A DNA stretch of 64,000 bases, taken from positions 2,914,001 through 2,978,000 of the forward strand of contig NZ_CP027669.1 of assembly GCF_003008595.1 (NCBI RefSeq). The letters run 5' to 3'. The translations under genes were made by a program, and so were the position numbers. Shown here piece by piece: positions 39,453-46,613 of this stretch. Origin of the DNA: Simplicispira suum (GTDB taxonomy: Bacteria; Pseudomonadota; Gammaproteobacteria; Burkholderiales; Burkholderiaceae_C). The notes beneath the pieces are model-generated. The model made no database searches. It was not told the DNA's origin and worked only from the letters and a program-made list of their open reading frames with translations. Position 1 is the stretch's first letter; each line of letters opens with the position of its first letter.

Positions 39453-41984
39453 ATGCCGCCTTCCACCGCGCCTGACCTGCCCACCGAGCCGTCCGACAAC
39501 GCGCCGTCGGACCAGGGGCCGGCGCGTGCGCAGGCGCCCTTGCGGCGCAATCGCCCGGCGCCGAATGCGGGCGCGTTGGTGCCGGTGTTGCTTGGGGTGG
39601 TGGGCGGGTCCGTGCTGCAGATCCAGCAGCCGGCCTTGTGGAGCTTCATGGCGTACGGTGCGTGCATGCCGGTGGCGCTGACCTTGGGACTTTTCGCATT
39701 CTGGCTGCGCACCCGGCGGGGACGCCTGGCGAGCAGCTTCGTCGGGCTGGCGGTGGCTTTGGCTGTCTTTGCCCTTTGCGGCCTGCGCTCGCTGAACTAT
39801 GCGAAGACTGCTCTGGATCCGGCGCTCGAAGGCCAAGACATTGCCATCGTTGCGGTGGTCTCCGGGCTGCCCCAGCCTATGGAAGTGGGCGTGCGGTTTC
39901 GGGTGCGTGTGCTTTCCGCCGAGCGCCAGGGTGCGGTGGTGCGACTGCCCGAGCAGATCGATCTGGGCTGGTACCGCAACGCGAGCGACGAGGGGGCGGG
40001 CGTTGGGCGAGAAGCCGCCGCGTTCGCGCCCCATGCAGGCGAACGCTGGCAGATGACGGTGCGCCTCAAGGCACCGCACGGCGCGCGCAATCCGCACGGG
40101 TTTGACTACGAACTTCTTCAATGGGAGCAGGGCGTGCAGGCGGTCGGCTATGTGCGCTCCGGACCTAAGGACCCGCAGCCCCTACGGCTCGATGCCGCCC
40201 TGCGCTACCCGGTGCTGCAACTGCGCGAGCGTATGCGGGACGCGATTCTTGCCGAGCTGGCCAGCGTCTCCGAAGGGGCGGCCGATCTGCGCGCGGCCGG
40301 CGTGGTGGCGGCGCTCGTCACAGGAGATCAGCGGGCCATTGACCGCAGCGACTGGAACGTGTTCCGCGCCACCGGCGTCGCCCACCTGGTCAGCATTTCA
40401 GGATTGCACATCACGCTCTTTGCCTGGCTTGCCGCGCAAGCAGTAGGCGCCTTGTGGCGGCGCGCACCGCGCCTGTGTCTGGCATTCCCGGCGCAATCGG
40501 CGGCGCTTCTGGGTGGCTTGCTGCTTGCAAGTTTGTATGCGCTGTTCAGCGGCTGGGGTGTGCCGGCGCAGCGCACGGTGCTGATGCTGGCGGTGGTGGT
40601 GGGCTTGCGCCTGGCAGGGCGGCGCTGGCCTTGGCCGCATGTCTGGCTGTTGGCGTGTGCGGCGGTGGTCTTGCAGGACCCCTGGGCCTTGCTGCAGGCC
40701 GGTTTCTGGCTCAGTTTTGTTGCGGTCGGGGTGCTTTTTGCTATCAACCCGATAGCTGACAACGCAAGCAGCAAAAGCGCTGGAGCCCGATTTGTCTCAA
40801 TGTTTCGCGAACAATGGAGTGTGACGGTGGCACTGGCGCCTCTCACGCTGCTGCTGTTCGGCCAGGTGTCGCTGGTGGGCTTTCTGGCCAACCTGGTGGC
40901 GATTCCATGGGTGACGCTGGTGGTCACGCCGCTGGCGTTTGCCGGCGTGCTGTGGGCGCCGCTGTGGCATCTGGCAGCGTGGTGTGTGCAGCTGCTGGGC
41001 TGGCTGCTGGGCCTGCTCGCCGCCATACCCTGGGCGCAGTTTGAGGTGGCTTCTGCGCCCCTGGGGGCCGGCTTGGCCGCAGTGCTTGGCGGCGTGCTGC
41101 TGGCCGCGCGGCTGCCATGGTCTGTGCGGCTGGTGGGCCTGCCGCTGTGCCTGCCGGTGCTGCTTTGGCAGGCGCCGCGGCCGCCGCAGGGGACGTTTGA
41201 ATTGCTTGCCGCTGACATTGGCCAGGGCAACGCCGTGCTGGTGCGCACGGCTCAGCACGCGCTGCTGTACGACACCGGGCCGCGTTACAGCGTAGCGAGC
41301 GACGCGGGAGAGCGTGTGCTGGTGCCCCTGTTGCGCAGCCTCGGCGAGCGCGTCGACACCGTCATGCTCAGCCACCGCGACAGCGACCACACGGGCGGCG
41401 CAGCGGCGGTGCTGGCCCAGCAGCCGCAGGCGGCGCTGACGGGATCGATCGCCGGCGAAGCCGGGCTGCTGGCCTTGCGTGCGTGGACGCCTTGCGTAGC
41501 TGGCCAAGCCTGGGTGTGGGATGGCGTTGACTTCGAGCTGCTGCACCCCTTTGAAGCCGCGCCGGCGCAGGCCCTGGCAGGCGACAAACCCAACGCCCAC
41601 AGCTGCGTGCTGCGCGTGCGTGCGCAAAGCGGTGCCAGCGCCCTGCTGGCGGGTGACATCGAGCGCGCGCAGGAACTGGCGCTGGTTCAGCGCGGCGCGG
41701 CGCCCCGCGTGGATTTGCTGCTGGTGCCTCACCACGGCAGCAAGACTTCGTCGAGCGCCCCATTTCTGGAAGCCGTGCAGCCGCGCATCGCCTTGGTGCA
41801 GGCGGCCTACCGCAGCCGCTTTGGCCACCCGGCGGCCGAAGTGGTCGAGCGCCTGCATGCCCATGGCGCGCAGGTGATCGACACGGCGCATTGCGGCGCC
41901 GCGACTTGGCAGTCCGATAGCCCGGCCAGCGTGCGCTGCGAGCGTGCGGTCGAGCGTCGCTACTGGCAGCACGTCGTACCTTGA
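39453..41984 (+). CDS. comEC: ComEC/Rec2 DNA internalisation channel
   Basis: An 843-residue inner membrane protein. It has an N-terminal OB/DUF4131 region, the Competence domain with many membrane helices (LVSISGLHITLFAWLAA and FSGWGVPAQRTVLMLAVVV), and a C-terminal metallo-beta-lactamase domain (ADIGQGNAVLVRT, LSHRDSDHTGG, VPHHGSKTS). In transformable bacteria ComEC carries single-stranded DNA across the inner membrane. A copy of the dispersed palindromic repeat lies in frame within the gene at 40735-40793, adding about 20 residues in a loop. The gene is otherwise intact. Confidence 0.92.
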   Translation: MPPSTAPDLPTEPSDNAPSDQGPARAQAPLRRNRPAPNAGALVPVLLGVVGGSVLQIQQPALWSFMAYGACMPVALTLGLFAFWLRTRRGRLASSFVGLAVALAVFALCGLRSLNYAKTALDPALEGQDIAIVAVVSGLPQPMEVGVRFRVRVLSAERQGAVVRLPEQIDLGWYRNASDEGAGVGREAAAFAPHAGERWQMTVRLKAPHGARNPHGFDYELLQWEQGVQAVGYVRSGPKDPQPLRLDAALRYPVLQLRERMRDAILAELASVSEGAADLRAAGVVAALVTGDQRAIDRSDWNVFRATGVAHLVSISGLHITLFAWLAAQAVGALWRRAPRLCLAFPAQSAALLGGLLLASLYALFSGWGVPAQRTVLMLAVVVGLRLAGRRWPWPHVWLLACAAVVLQDPWALLQAGFWLSFVAVGVLFAINPIADNASSKSAGARFVSMFREQWSVTVALAPLTLLLFGQVSLVGFLANLVAIPWVTLVVTPLAFAGVLWAPLWHLAAWCVQLLGWLLGLLAAIPWAQFEVASAPLGAGLAAVLGGVLLAARLPWSVRLVGLPLCLPVLLWQAPRPPQGTFELLAADIGQGNAVLVRTAQHALLYDTGPRYSVASDAGERVLVPLLRSLGERVDTVMLSHRDSDHTGGAAAVLAQQPQAALTGSIAGEAGLLALRAWTPCVAGQAWVWDGVDFELLHPFEAAPAQALAGDKPNAHSCVLRVRAQSGASALLAGDIERAQELALVQRGAAPRVDLLLVPHHGSKTSSSAPFLEAVQPRIALVQAAYRSRFGHPAAEVVERLHAHGAQVIDTAHCGAATWQSDSPASVRCERAVERRYWQHVVP
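40735..40793 (-). repeat. Dispersed palindromic element, copy 5, inside comEC
   Basis: On the minus strand GGGCTCCAGCGCTTTTGC, then TTGCGTTGTCAGCTATCGG and GATAGC match the two-hairpin layout of the intergenic copies. It is read through in the comEC frame as about 20 residues (AINPIADNASSKSAG part), between a membrane helix and the conserved REQW segment. Confidence 0.7.
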
Positions 41985-42033
41985 TCTGGGCATGGCGCAC
42001 AACTTGCTATCCTGTCTCCAGGAGGACCTGCGA

Positions 42034-43491
42034 ATGCCGAAGTTCGACGAGATGTACACGGTGCTTCCATTTGGCGGAAGCGACGTGCGGGCGCACTACA
42101 AGCGCTATGCCGAATGGCTGGCACGCCAGAGCGATGCGTCCATGGAGGCGCGGCGGCTGGAAGCAGAGATGATTTTTCGGCGCGTCGGCATCACCTTCGC
42201 GGTGTATGGCACCAAGGACAGCGGCGCAGCAGGCAACGAGCGCCTGATTCCATTTGACCTGGTTCCGCGGATCATTTCAGCGCAGGAATGGGCGCGCATG
42301 GAGCGAGGCCTGGTACAGCGCGTGACGGCACTCAACCGTTTTCTGCACGATGTTTACCACGAGCAAGATATCCTGCGCGCGGGCATTGTGCCGGCCGATC
42401 TGGTGCTGAAGAATGCCCAGTACCGCCCGGAGATGGCTGGCGTGGAGGTGCCGCGTGGCGTCTACGCACACATTGCCGGCATCGATATCGTGCGCGCCGC
42501 CAATGCGCAGGGCGACGGCGTTTTTTATGTGCTGGAAGACAACCTGCGCGTGCCCTCTGGCGTCTCCTACATGCTGGAGAACCGCAAGATGATGATGCGG
42601 CTGTTTCCGGACCTGTTCAGCATGCACGCTGTCGCGCCGGTGGCGCATTACCCTGATTTGTTGCTGGAAACCCTGCGCGAGAGCGCGCCCGCAGGCAGCG
42701 CCGACCCCTGTGTGGTGGTGCTGACGCCGGGCATGCACAACAGCGCGTATTTCGAACATGCCTTTCTGGCCCAGCAAATGGGCGTCGAATTGGTGGAAGG
42801 CCAGGACTTGCGCGTCAAGGACGGCTTCGTCTACATGGGAACGACGCGTGGCCTGCAGCGGGTGGATGTCATCTACCGGCGCGTGGACGATGACTACCTC
42901 GACCCCAGTGTCTTTCGCGCCGGCTCCACGCTGGGTTGCGCGGGCCTGATGGAAGCCTACGCAGCCGGCAATGTCGCCCTCTGCAACGCGGTGGGCACGG
43001 GGGTGGCCGACGACAAATCGGTCTATCCCTATGTGCCCGACATGATCCGTTTTTACCTTGGCGAGGAGCCGGTTCTGGAGAATGTGCCCACCTGGATGTG
43101 CCGCAAACCCGAAGATCTGAAGTACGTGCTGGCGCACCTGCCCGAGCTGGTGGTCAAGGAAGTGCATGGCGCCGGCGGCTATGGCATGCTGATCGGTCCA
43201 GCCGCGAGCCAGTCTGAGATCGAGCAGTTTCGCAACGCGCTCATCGCCAACCCGGCGCTCTACATCGCCCAGCCCACGCTCTCGCTGTCGAGCTGCCCCA
43301 CTTATGTGGAAAGCGGGCTGGCGCCGCGCCACATCGACCTGCGCCCCTTCGTGCTCTCGGGCAGCGAGGTGCAAATGGTGTCCGGCGGCCTCACCCGGGT
43401 GGCCCTGGCCGAGGGTTCGCTGGTGGTCAATTCGTCCCAGGGCGGCGGTACCAAGGACACCTGGGTGCTGCAGGAAGAAGGGAGCGAATGA
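42034..43491 (+). CDS. Circularly permuted type 2 ATP-grasp protein
   Basis: A 485-residue protein of the circularly permuted ATP-grasp type 2 family (DUF404/DUF407). Visible: IPFDLVPRIISAQEW, VLEDNLRVPSGVSYMLENR, PGMHNSAYFEHAFLAQQMGVE, and the ATP-site GAGGYGMLIGP, all family markers. Members occur next to alpha-E (DUF403) proteins, and are thought to form peptide-like bonds; the substrate is unknown. The ATG at 42034 follows GGAGGACCTGCGA. Its stop overlaps the ATG of the first unit of the 140-bp tandem array (TGATG). Confidence 0.9.
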   Translation: MPKFDEMYTVLPFGGSDVRAHYKRYAEWLARQSDASMEARRLEAEMIFRRVGITFAVYGTKDSGAAGNERLIPFDLVPRIISAQEWARMERGLVQRVTALNRFLHDVYHEQDILRAGIVPADLVLKNAQYRPEMAGVEVPRGVYAHIAGIDIVRAANAQGDGVFYVLEDNLRVPSGVSYMLENRKMMMRLFPDLFSMHAVAPVAHYPDLLLETLRESAPAGSADPCVVVLTPGMHNSAYFEHAFLAQQMGVELVEGQDLRVKDGFVYMGTTRGLQRVDVIYRRVDDDYLDPSVFRAGSTLGCAGLMEAYAAGNVALCNAVGTGVADDKSVYPYVPDMIRFYLGEEPVLENVPTWMCRKPEDLKYVLAHLPELVVKEVHGAGGYGMLIGPAASQSEIEQFRNALIANPALYIAQPTLSLSSCPTYVESGLAPRHIDLRPFVLSGSEVQMVSGGLTRVALAEGSLVVNSSQGGGTKDTWVLQEEGSE

Positions 43492-43637
43492 TGCTGAGCC
43501 GCACTGCCGATCATCTGTTCTGGATGTCCAGATATACCGAACGGACAGTAAAGCCCGACGCAGGAGGGGTTTCATCAGAATACCGCGGGCGCGCGCAGCG
43601 CGTGCGGGGTTCTCTGCCCGAGGAGACCGCATGCTAA
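43491..43637 (+). CDS. 48-codon ORF, unit 1 of the array
   Basis: Starts at the ATG overlapping the ATP-grasp stop, reads the first 18 alpha-E residues (MLSRTADHLFWMSRYTER), then a different 30-residue tail encoded by the spacer, ending ETAC. The stop (TAA) lies four bases into the next unit's start: ATGCTAA. Translation is plausible from the arrangement but not shown. Confidence 0.35.
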   Translation: MLSRTADHLFWMSRYTERTVKPDAGGVSSEYRGRAQRVRGSLPEETAC

Positions 43638-43777
43638 GCCGCACTGCCGATCACCTGTTCTGGATGTCCAGATACACCGAGCGGGCAGTAAAGCCCGACG
43701 CAGGAGGGGTTTCATCAGAATACCGCGGGCGCGCGCAGCGCGTGCGGGGTTCTCTGCCCGAGGAGGACGCATGCTGA
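43631..43777 (+). CDS. 48-codon ORF, unit 2 of the array
   Basis: As unit 1, preceded by its own GAGGAGACCGC ribosome site. Encodes the same 18-residue start and spacer tail. Stop TGA overlaps the unit 3 start (ATGCTGA). Confidence 0.35.
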   Translation: MLSRTADHLFWMSRYTERAVKPDAGGVSSEYRGRAQRVRGSLPEEDAC

Positions 43778-43917
43778 GCCGCACCGCCGACCACCTGTTC
43801 TGGATGTCCAGATACACCGAGCGGGCAGTAAAGCCCGACGCAGGAGGGGTTTCATCAGAATACCGCGGGCGCGCGCAGCGCGTGCGGGGTTCTCTGCCCG
43901 AGGAGACCGCATGCTAA
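43771..43917 (+). CDS. 48-codon ORF, unit 3 of the array
   Basis: As units 1 and 2, preceded by GAGGAGGACGC. The stop TAA overlaps the start of the intact alpha-E gene (ATGCTAA), so ribosomes ending here could restart on the full gene. Confidence 0.35.
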   Translation: MLSRTADHLFWMSRYTERAVKPDAGGVSSEYRGRAQRVRGSLPEETAC

Positions 43918-44870
43918 GCCGCACTGCCGATCACCTGTTCTGGATGTCCAGATACACCGAGCGGGCAGAGAACACCGCCCGCATGCTGAACGTCAGTTAC
44001 GAAACCTCGCTGCTGCCGCAGTCGGCCGCCAAGGCACAGTCGCTCTGGCGCGGGCTGCTTTCGATCAGCGAGCTGATTCCGGCCTACACCGCGCGCCATG
44101 GCGCCATCGTGCCGGCGCGGGTGCTGGAGTTCATGGTGCGCGATGGCAACAATCCTTCGTCCATCGTCGCTTGCCTGCGCGGCGCGCGCGAGAACGCCCG
44201 GGCCGTGCGCGGTGCGCTCACCACCGAGATCTGGGAGACGCAAAACCAGACCTGGCTGGAACTCAACCGCCAGATCGAAGGCGGTGCCTTTGAACGCGAT
44301 CCCGGCCAGTTCTTTGAATGGGTGAAATACCGCTCCCACCTCTCGCGCGGCGTCACCCTGGGCACCATGCTGCAGGACGAAGCCTTTCACTTTCTTCGGC
44401 TCGGCACCTTTTTGGAGCGCGCCGACAACACCGCGCGCCTGCTCGACGTGAAGTTTCACGCCGTGAAAAGCGACTTCTACGGCAGCGCCGACGATGGCGA
44501 GCAGGAGTATGACTTCTACCACTGGAGCGCCATTCTGCGCAGCGTCTCGGCGTTTGAGGTGTACCGCAAGGTCTACCGTGACGTGATCACGCCCGAGCGC
44601 GTCGCCGACCTGCTGATTTTGCGGCGCGACATGCCGCGCTCGCTGCACGCCAGCCTGCACGAAGTGGTGAGCAACCTTGCGGTGGTGGGCAACGAGCACT
44701 CGGGCGAAACCCAGCGGCGCGCCGGCCGCATGAACGCCGAGCTGCAGTTTGGCCACATTGACGAAATCCTTGCCACGGGCCTGCATGCCTTCCTGACCCA
44801 GTTCCTCGACCGTGTGAATGATCTGGGCGCAGGCATCAGCCGTGATTTTTTGGTGCCGGTTTCCGCCTGA
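43911..44870 (+). CDS. Alpha-E (DUF403) domain protein
   Basis: A 319-residue all-helical protein of the alpha-E family, starting MLSRTADHLFWMSRYTERAENTARMLNV, the family's conserved N-terminus. Partner of the upstream ATP-grasp protein in many genomes, often with a transglutaminase-like gene and sometimes the proteasome-related Anbu peptidase; neither is here. Its start is preceded by GAGGAGACCGC and by three 140-bp partial copies of its own 5' end. The rest of the gene is intact. Function unknown. Confidence 0.9.
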   Translation: MLSRTADHLFWMSRYTERAENTARMLNVSYETSLLPQSAAKAQSLWRGLLSISELIPAYTARHGAIVPARVLEFMVRDGNNPSSIVACLRGARENARAVRGALTTEIWETQNQTWLELNRQIEGGAFERDPGQFFEWVKYRSHLSRGVTLGTMLQDEAFHFLRLGTFLERADNTARLLDVKFHAVKSDFYGSADDGEQEYDFYHWSAILRSVSAFEVYRKVYRDVITPERVADLLILRRDMPRSLHASLHEVVSNLAVVGNEHSGETQRRAGRMNAELQFGHIDEILATGLHAFLTQFLDRVNDLGAGISRDFLVPVSA

Positions 44871-44874
44871 TTGC

Positions 44875-45159
44875 CTATTCGCGGGTCGCGCGGCGCTGCT
44901 CGCGCAGCATGAAAAGGTACAGGCTCTCGACTTTCTCGCGCGCCCAAGGTGTTTTGCGCAAGAATTTCAGGCTGGAGTTCACGCTGGGCTCATGCGAGAA
45001 GCAGCGCACCGGCATTTGCTCGGCCAGGCCGGGCCAGCCATAGTAGTCGGAGAGCGCGCGCACCATGGCTTCAAGTGTCACGCCATGCAAGGGGTTGTGC
45101 CGCTGGGTGGCGGGCGGCACAGGTGGTTCGGGCGGCATAGGCGGAGGCGTTTCTTGCAT
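44875..45159 (-). CDS. VF530 family (DUF2132) DNA-binding-like protein
   Basis: A 94-residue protein. After a Pro-rich start, it has the VF530 signature: HNPLHGVTLEAMVRALSDYYGW, CFSHEPSVNSSLKFLRKTPWAR and VESLYL. The family structure is a small helical fold of unknown role. The ATG at 45159 is chosen as it matches the family size; longer frames upstream add unrelated sequence. Convergent with the alpha-E gene with a gap of 4 bp. Confidence 0.88.
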   Translation of the reverse strand: MQETPPPMPPEPPVPPATQRHNPLHGVTLEAMVRALSDYYGWPGLAEQMPVRCFSHEPSVNSSLKFLRKTPWAREKVESLYLFMLREQRRATRE

Positions 45160-45297
45160 GGGGGTGCGATGGCAGGCGAGTGAGCAGGCATTGTCGCAAA
45201 GCGCTGCAACGACAATGGCTGGGGTTTTGTCGCTGGGGAGTGTGCCCATAGAAAAAGCGGACCCTTGGTCCGCTTCGGATACGCAGGTGCCTGCGGC

Positions 45298-45774
45298 CTA
45301 TTCGAGTTCGCTCATCTGCGATTGCAGGTAGTTCTGCAGGCCCACCTTGGAAACCAGATCAATCTGCGTCTCCAGAAAATCGATGTGCTCTTCGGTGTCG
45401 TCGAGGATGGTTTGCAGCAAATCACGCGAGACATAGTCGCGCACCGATTCGCAGTGCGCCATGCCTTCTTTGACCGTCGCCTGCGCGCCGCGCTCCAGGC
45501 CCAGATCGCAGGCCAGCATCTCGGGCACGTCCTCGCCAATCATCAGCTTGCCCAGGTCTTGCAGGTTGGGCAGGCCGTCCAGCATGAAGATGCGGTCCAT
45601 CAGCATGTCGGCGTGCTTCATCTCGCCCATGGACTCGTCGTACTCCTTCTTCGCCAGCTTGCCAAAGCCCCAGTGCTTGAGCATGCGGTAGTGCAGAAAG
45701 TACTGGTTGATGGCGGTCAGCTCGTTCTTGAGCTGGGCCTGTAGGTAGCCAATGACCTTTGCGTCGCCTTGCAT
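45298..45774 (-). CDS. bfr: Bacterioferritin
   Basis: A 158-residue iron-storage protein forming a 24-mer with heme between subunits. Ungapped alignment by eye to E. coli Bfr shows the ferroxidase ligands E18, E51, H54, E94 and H130 and the heme ligand M52, all conserved, but position 127, a Glu ligand in E. coli, is Thr (DTEEH instead of DEEGH). The N-terminal MQGDAKVIGYL start at 45774 is standard. Divergent from ahpC across a 188-bp gap. Confidence 0.95.
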   Translation of the reverse strand: MQGDAKVIGYLQAQLKNELTAINQYFLHYRMLKHWGFGKLAKKEYDESMGEMKHADMLMDRIFMLDGLPNLQDLGKLMIGEDVPEMLACDLGLERGAQATVKEGMAHCESVRDYVSRDLLQTILDDTEEHIDFLETQIDLVSKVGLQNYLQSQMSELE

Positions 45775-45882
45775 AGCGGACTCCTTATCGTGTGCGGCAA
45801 TGAAGCTGCCATTGTGCGTCCAGCACCGACCACCCCGCACCCATCGGGGCATTGAAATAGTTAAAAAGCATCGTATCAATCA

Positions 45883-45910
45883 AATCAATTGATTGGATTT
45901 ATTGATTGAT
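45883..45910. promoter_or_regulatory. AT-rich dyads in the bfr-ahpC intergenic region
   Basis: AATCAATTGATT (45883-45894) is a perfect palindrome; the half-site ATTGAT repeats at 45901-45910. The region 45860-45910 is markedly AT-rich in a GC-rich genome, in the shared regulatory gap of two iron/peroxide genes. A regulator such as OxyR or Fur could bind, but neither consensus is clear. Confidence 0.45.
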
Positions 45911-45962
45911 TGTGCCTAGACTTGTCATCGTGTTCAGTTCATCACCCGAAAGGAAACCAACA

Positions 45963-46526
45963 ATGTCCCTCATCAATACGCAAGTCCAGCCGTTCAAGAA
46001 CCAGGCCTTCCACAACGGCAAGTTCGTCGAAGTGACCGAGCAAAGCATCAAAGGCAAATGGGCTGTGGTGATCTTCATGCCGGCAGCCTTCACTTTCAAC
46101 TGCCCGACCGAAGTCGAAGACGCGGCCGAGCATTACGCAGAATTTCAGAAGGCCGGTGCCGAGGTGTACATCGTCACCACCGACACGCATTTCTCGCACA
46201 AGGTGTGGCACGAGACCTCGCCCGCCGTGGGCAAGGCCAAGTTCTTCCTGGTCGGCGACCCAACGCACCACCTGACCCGCGCCTTTGACGTGCATATCGA
46301 CGAAGAAGGCCTGGCGCTGCGCGGCACCTTCATCATCAACCCCGATGGCATGATCAAGACCATGGAAGTGCATTCCAACGAAATCGCCCGCGACGTCACG
46401 GAAACGCTGCGCAAGCTCAAGGCCGCCCAGTACACCGCGGCGCACCCGGGTGAAGTCTGCCCGGCCAAGTGGAAAGAGGGCGAGAAGACGATTGCGCCTT
46501 CGCTGGATCTGGTCGGCAAGATCTAA
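45963..46526 (+). CDS. ahpC: Alkyl hydroperoxide reductase subunit C (typical 2-Cys peroxiredoxin)
   Basis: A 187-residue peroxiredoxin reducing H2O2 and organic peroxides. The peroxidatic cysteine C47 is in FTFNCPTE and the resolving cysteine C166 in GEVCPAKW, the same positions as in E. coli AhpC. Regenerated by AhpF, encoded next. An AAGGAAACCAACA site precedes the ATG. A terminator lies between it and ahpF, so ahpC is probably made in excess. Confidence 0.97.
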   Translation: MSLINTQVQPFKNQAFHNGKFVEVTEQSIKGKWAVVIFMPAAFTFNCPTEVEDAAEHYAEFQKAGAEVYIVTTDTHFSHKVWHETSPAVGKAKFFLVGDPTHHLTRAFDVHIDEEGLALRGTFIINPDGMIKTMEVHSNEIARDVTETLRKLKAAQYTAAHPGEVCPAKWKEGEKTIAPSLDLVGKI

Positions 46527-46551
46527 ACGCATTCTCTAAGCGCCCCAAGAC

Positions 46552-46580
46552 GCCCGGGTGCTTGGCGCCCGGGCTTTTTT
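46552..46580 (+). terminator. Intrinsic terminator between ahpC and ahpF
   Basis: A 7-bp GC stem (GCCCGGG/CCCGGGC) with a 9-base loop followed by six T, 25 bases after the ahpC stop and 33 before the ahpF start. It should cause partial termination so that AhpC exceeds AhpF. Confidence 0.85.
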
Positions 46581-46613
46581 ACGCCCAAAAACCAAAATTA
46601 CAGGAGTTCCACC

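Larger units (their letters stand above)
43491..43968 (+). repeat. 140-bp tandem array carrying repeated gene starts
   Basis: Three complete 140-bp units (43491-43630, 43631-43770, 43771-43910) and a fourth partial one of 58 bp that is the true 5' end of the alpha-E gene. Each unit is the first 58 bases of the alpha-E gene followed by an 82-base GC-rich spacer ending in GAGGAGACCGC or a variant, a ribosome site for the next ATG. The spacers are nearly identical between units; the gene-start parts differ mostly by synonymous changes. 140 is not divisible by three. Confidence 0.95.

Noticed and set aside
43491..43910. CRISPR array
   Set aside because: The repeats are 140-bp direct tandem units with no variable spacers, and they copy the start of the adjacent gene.
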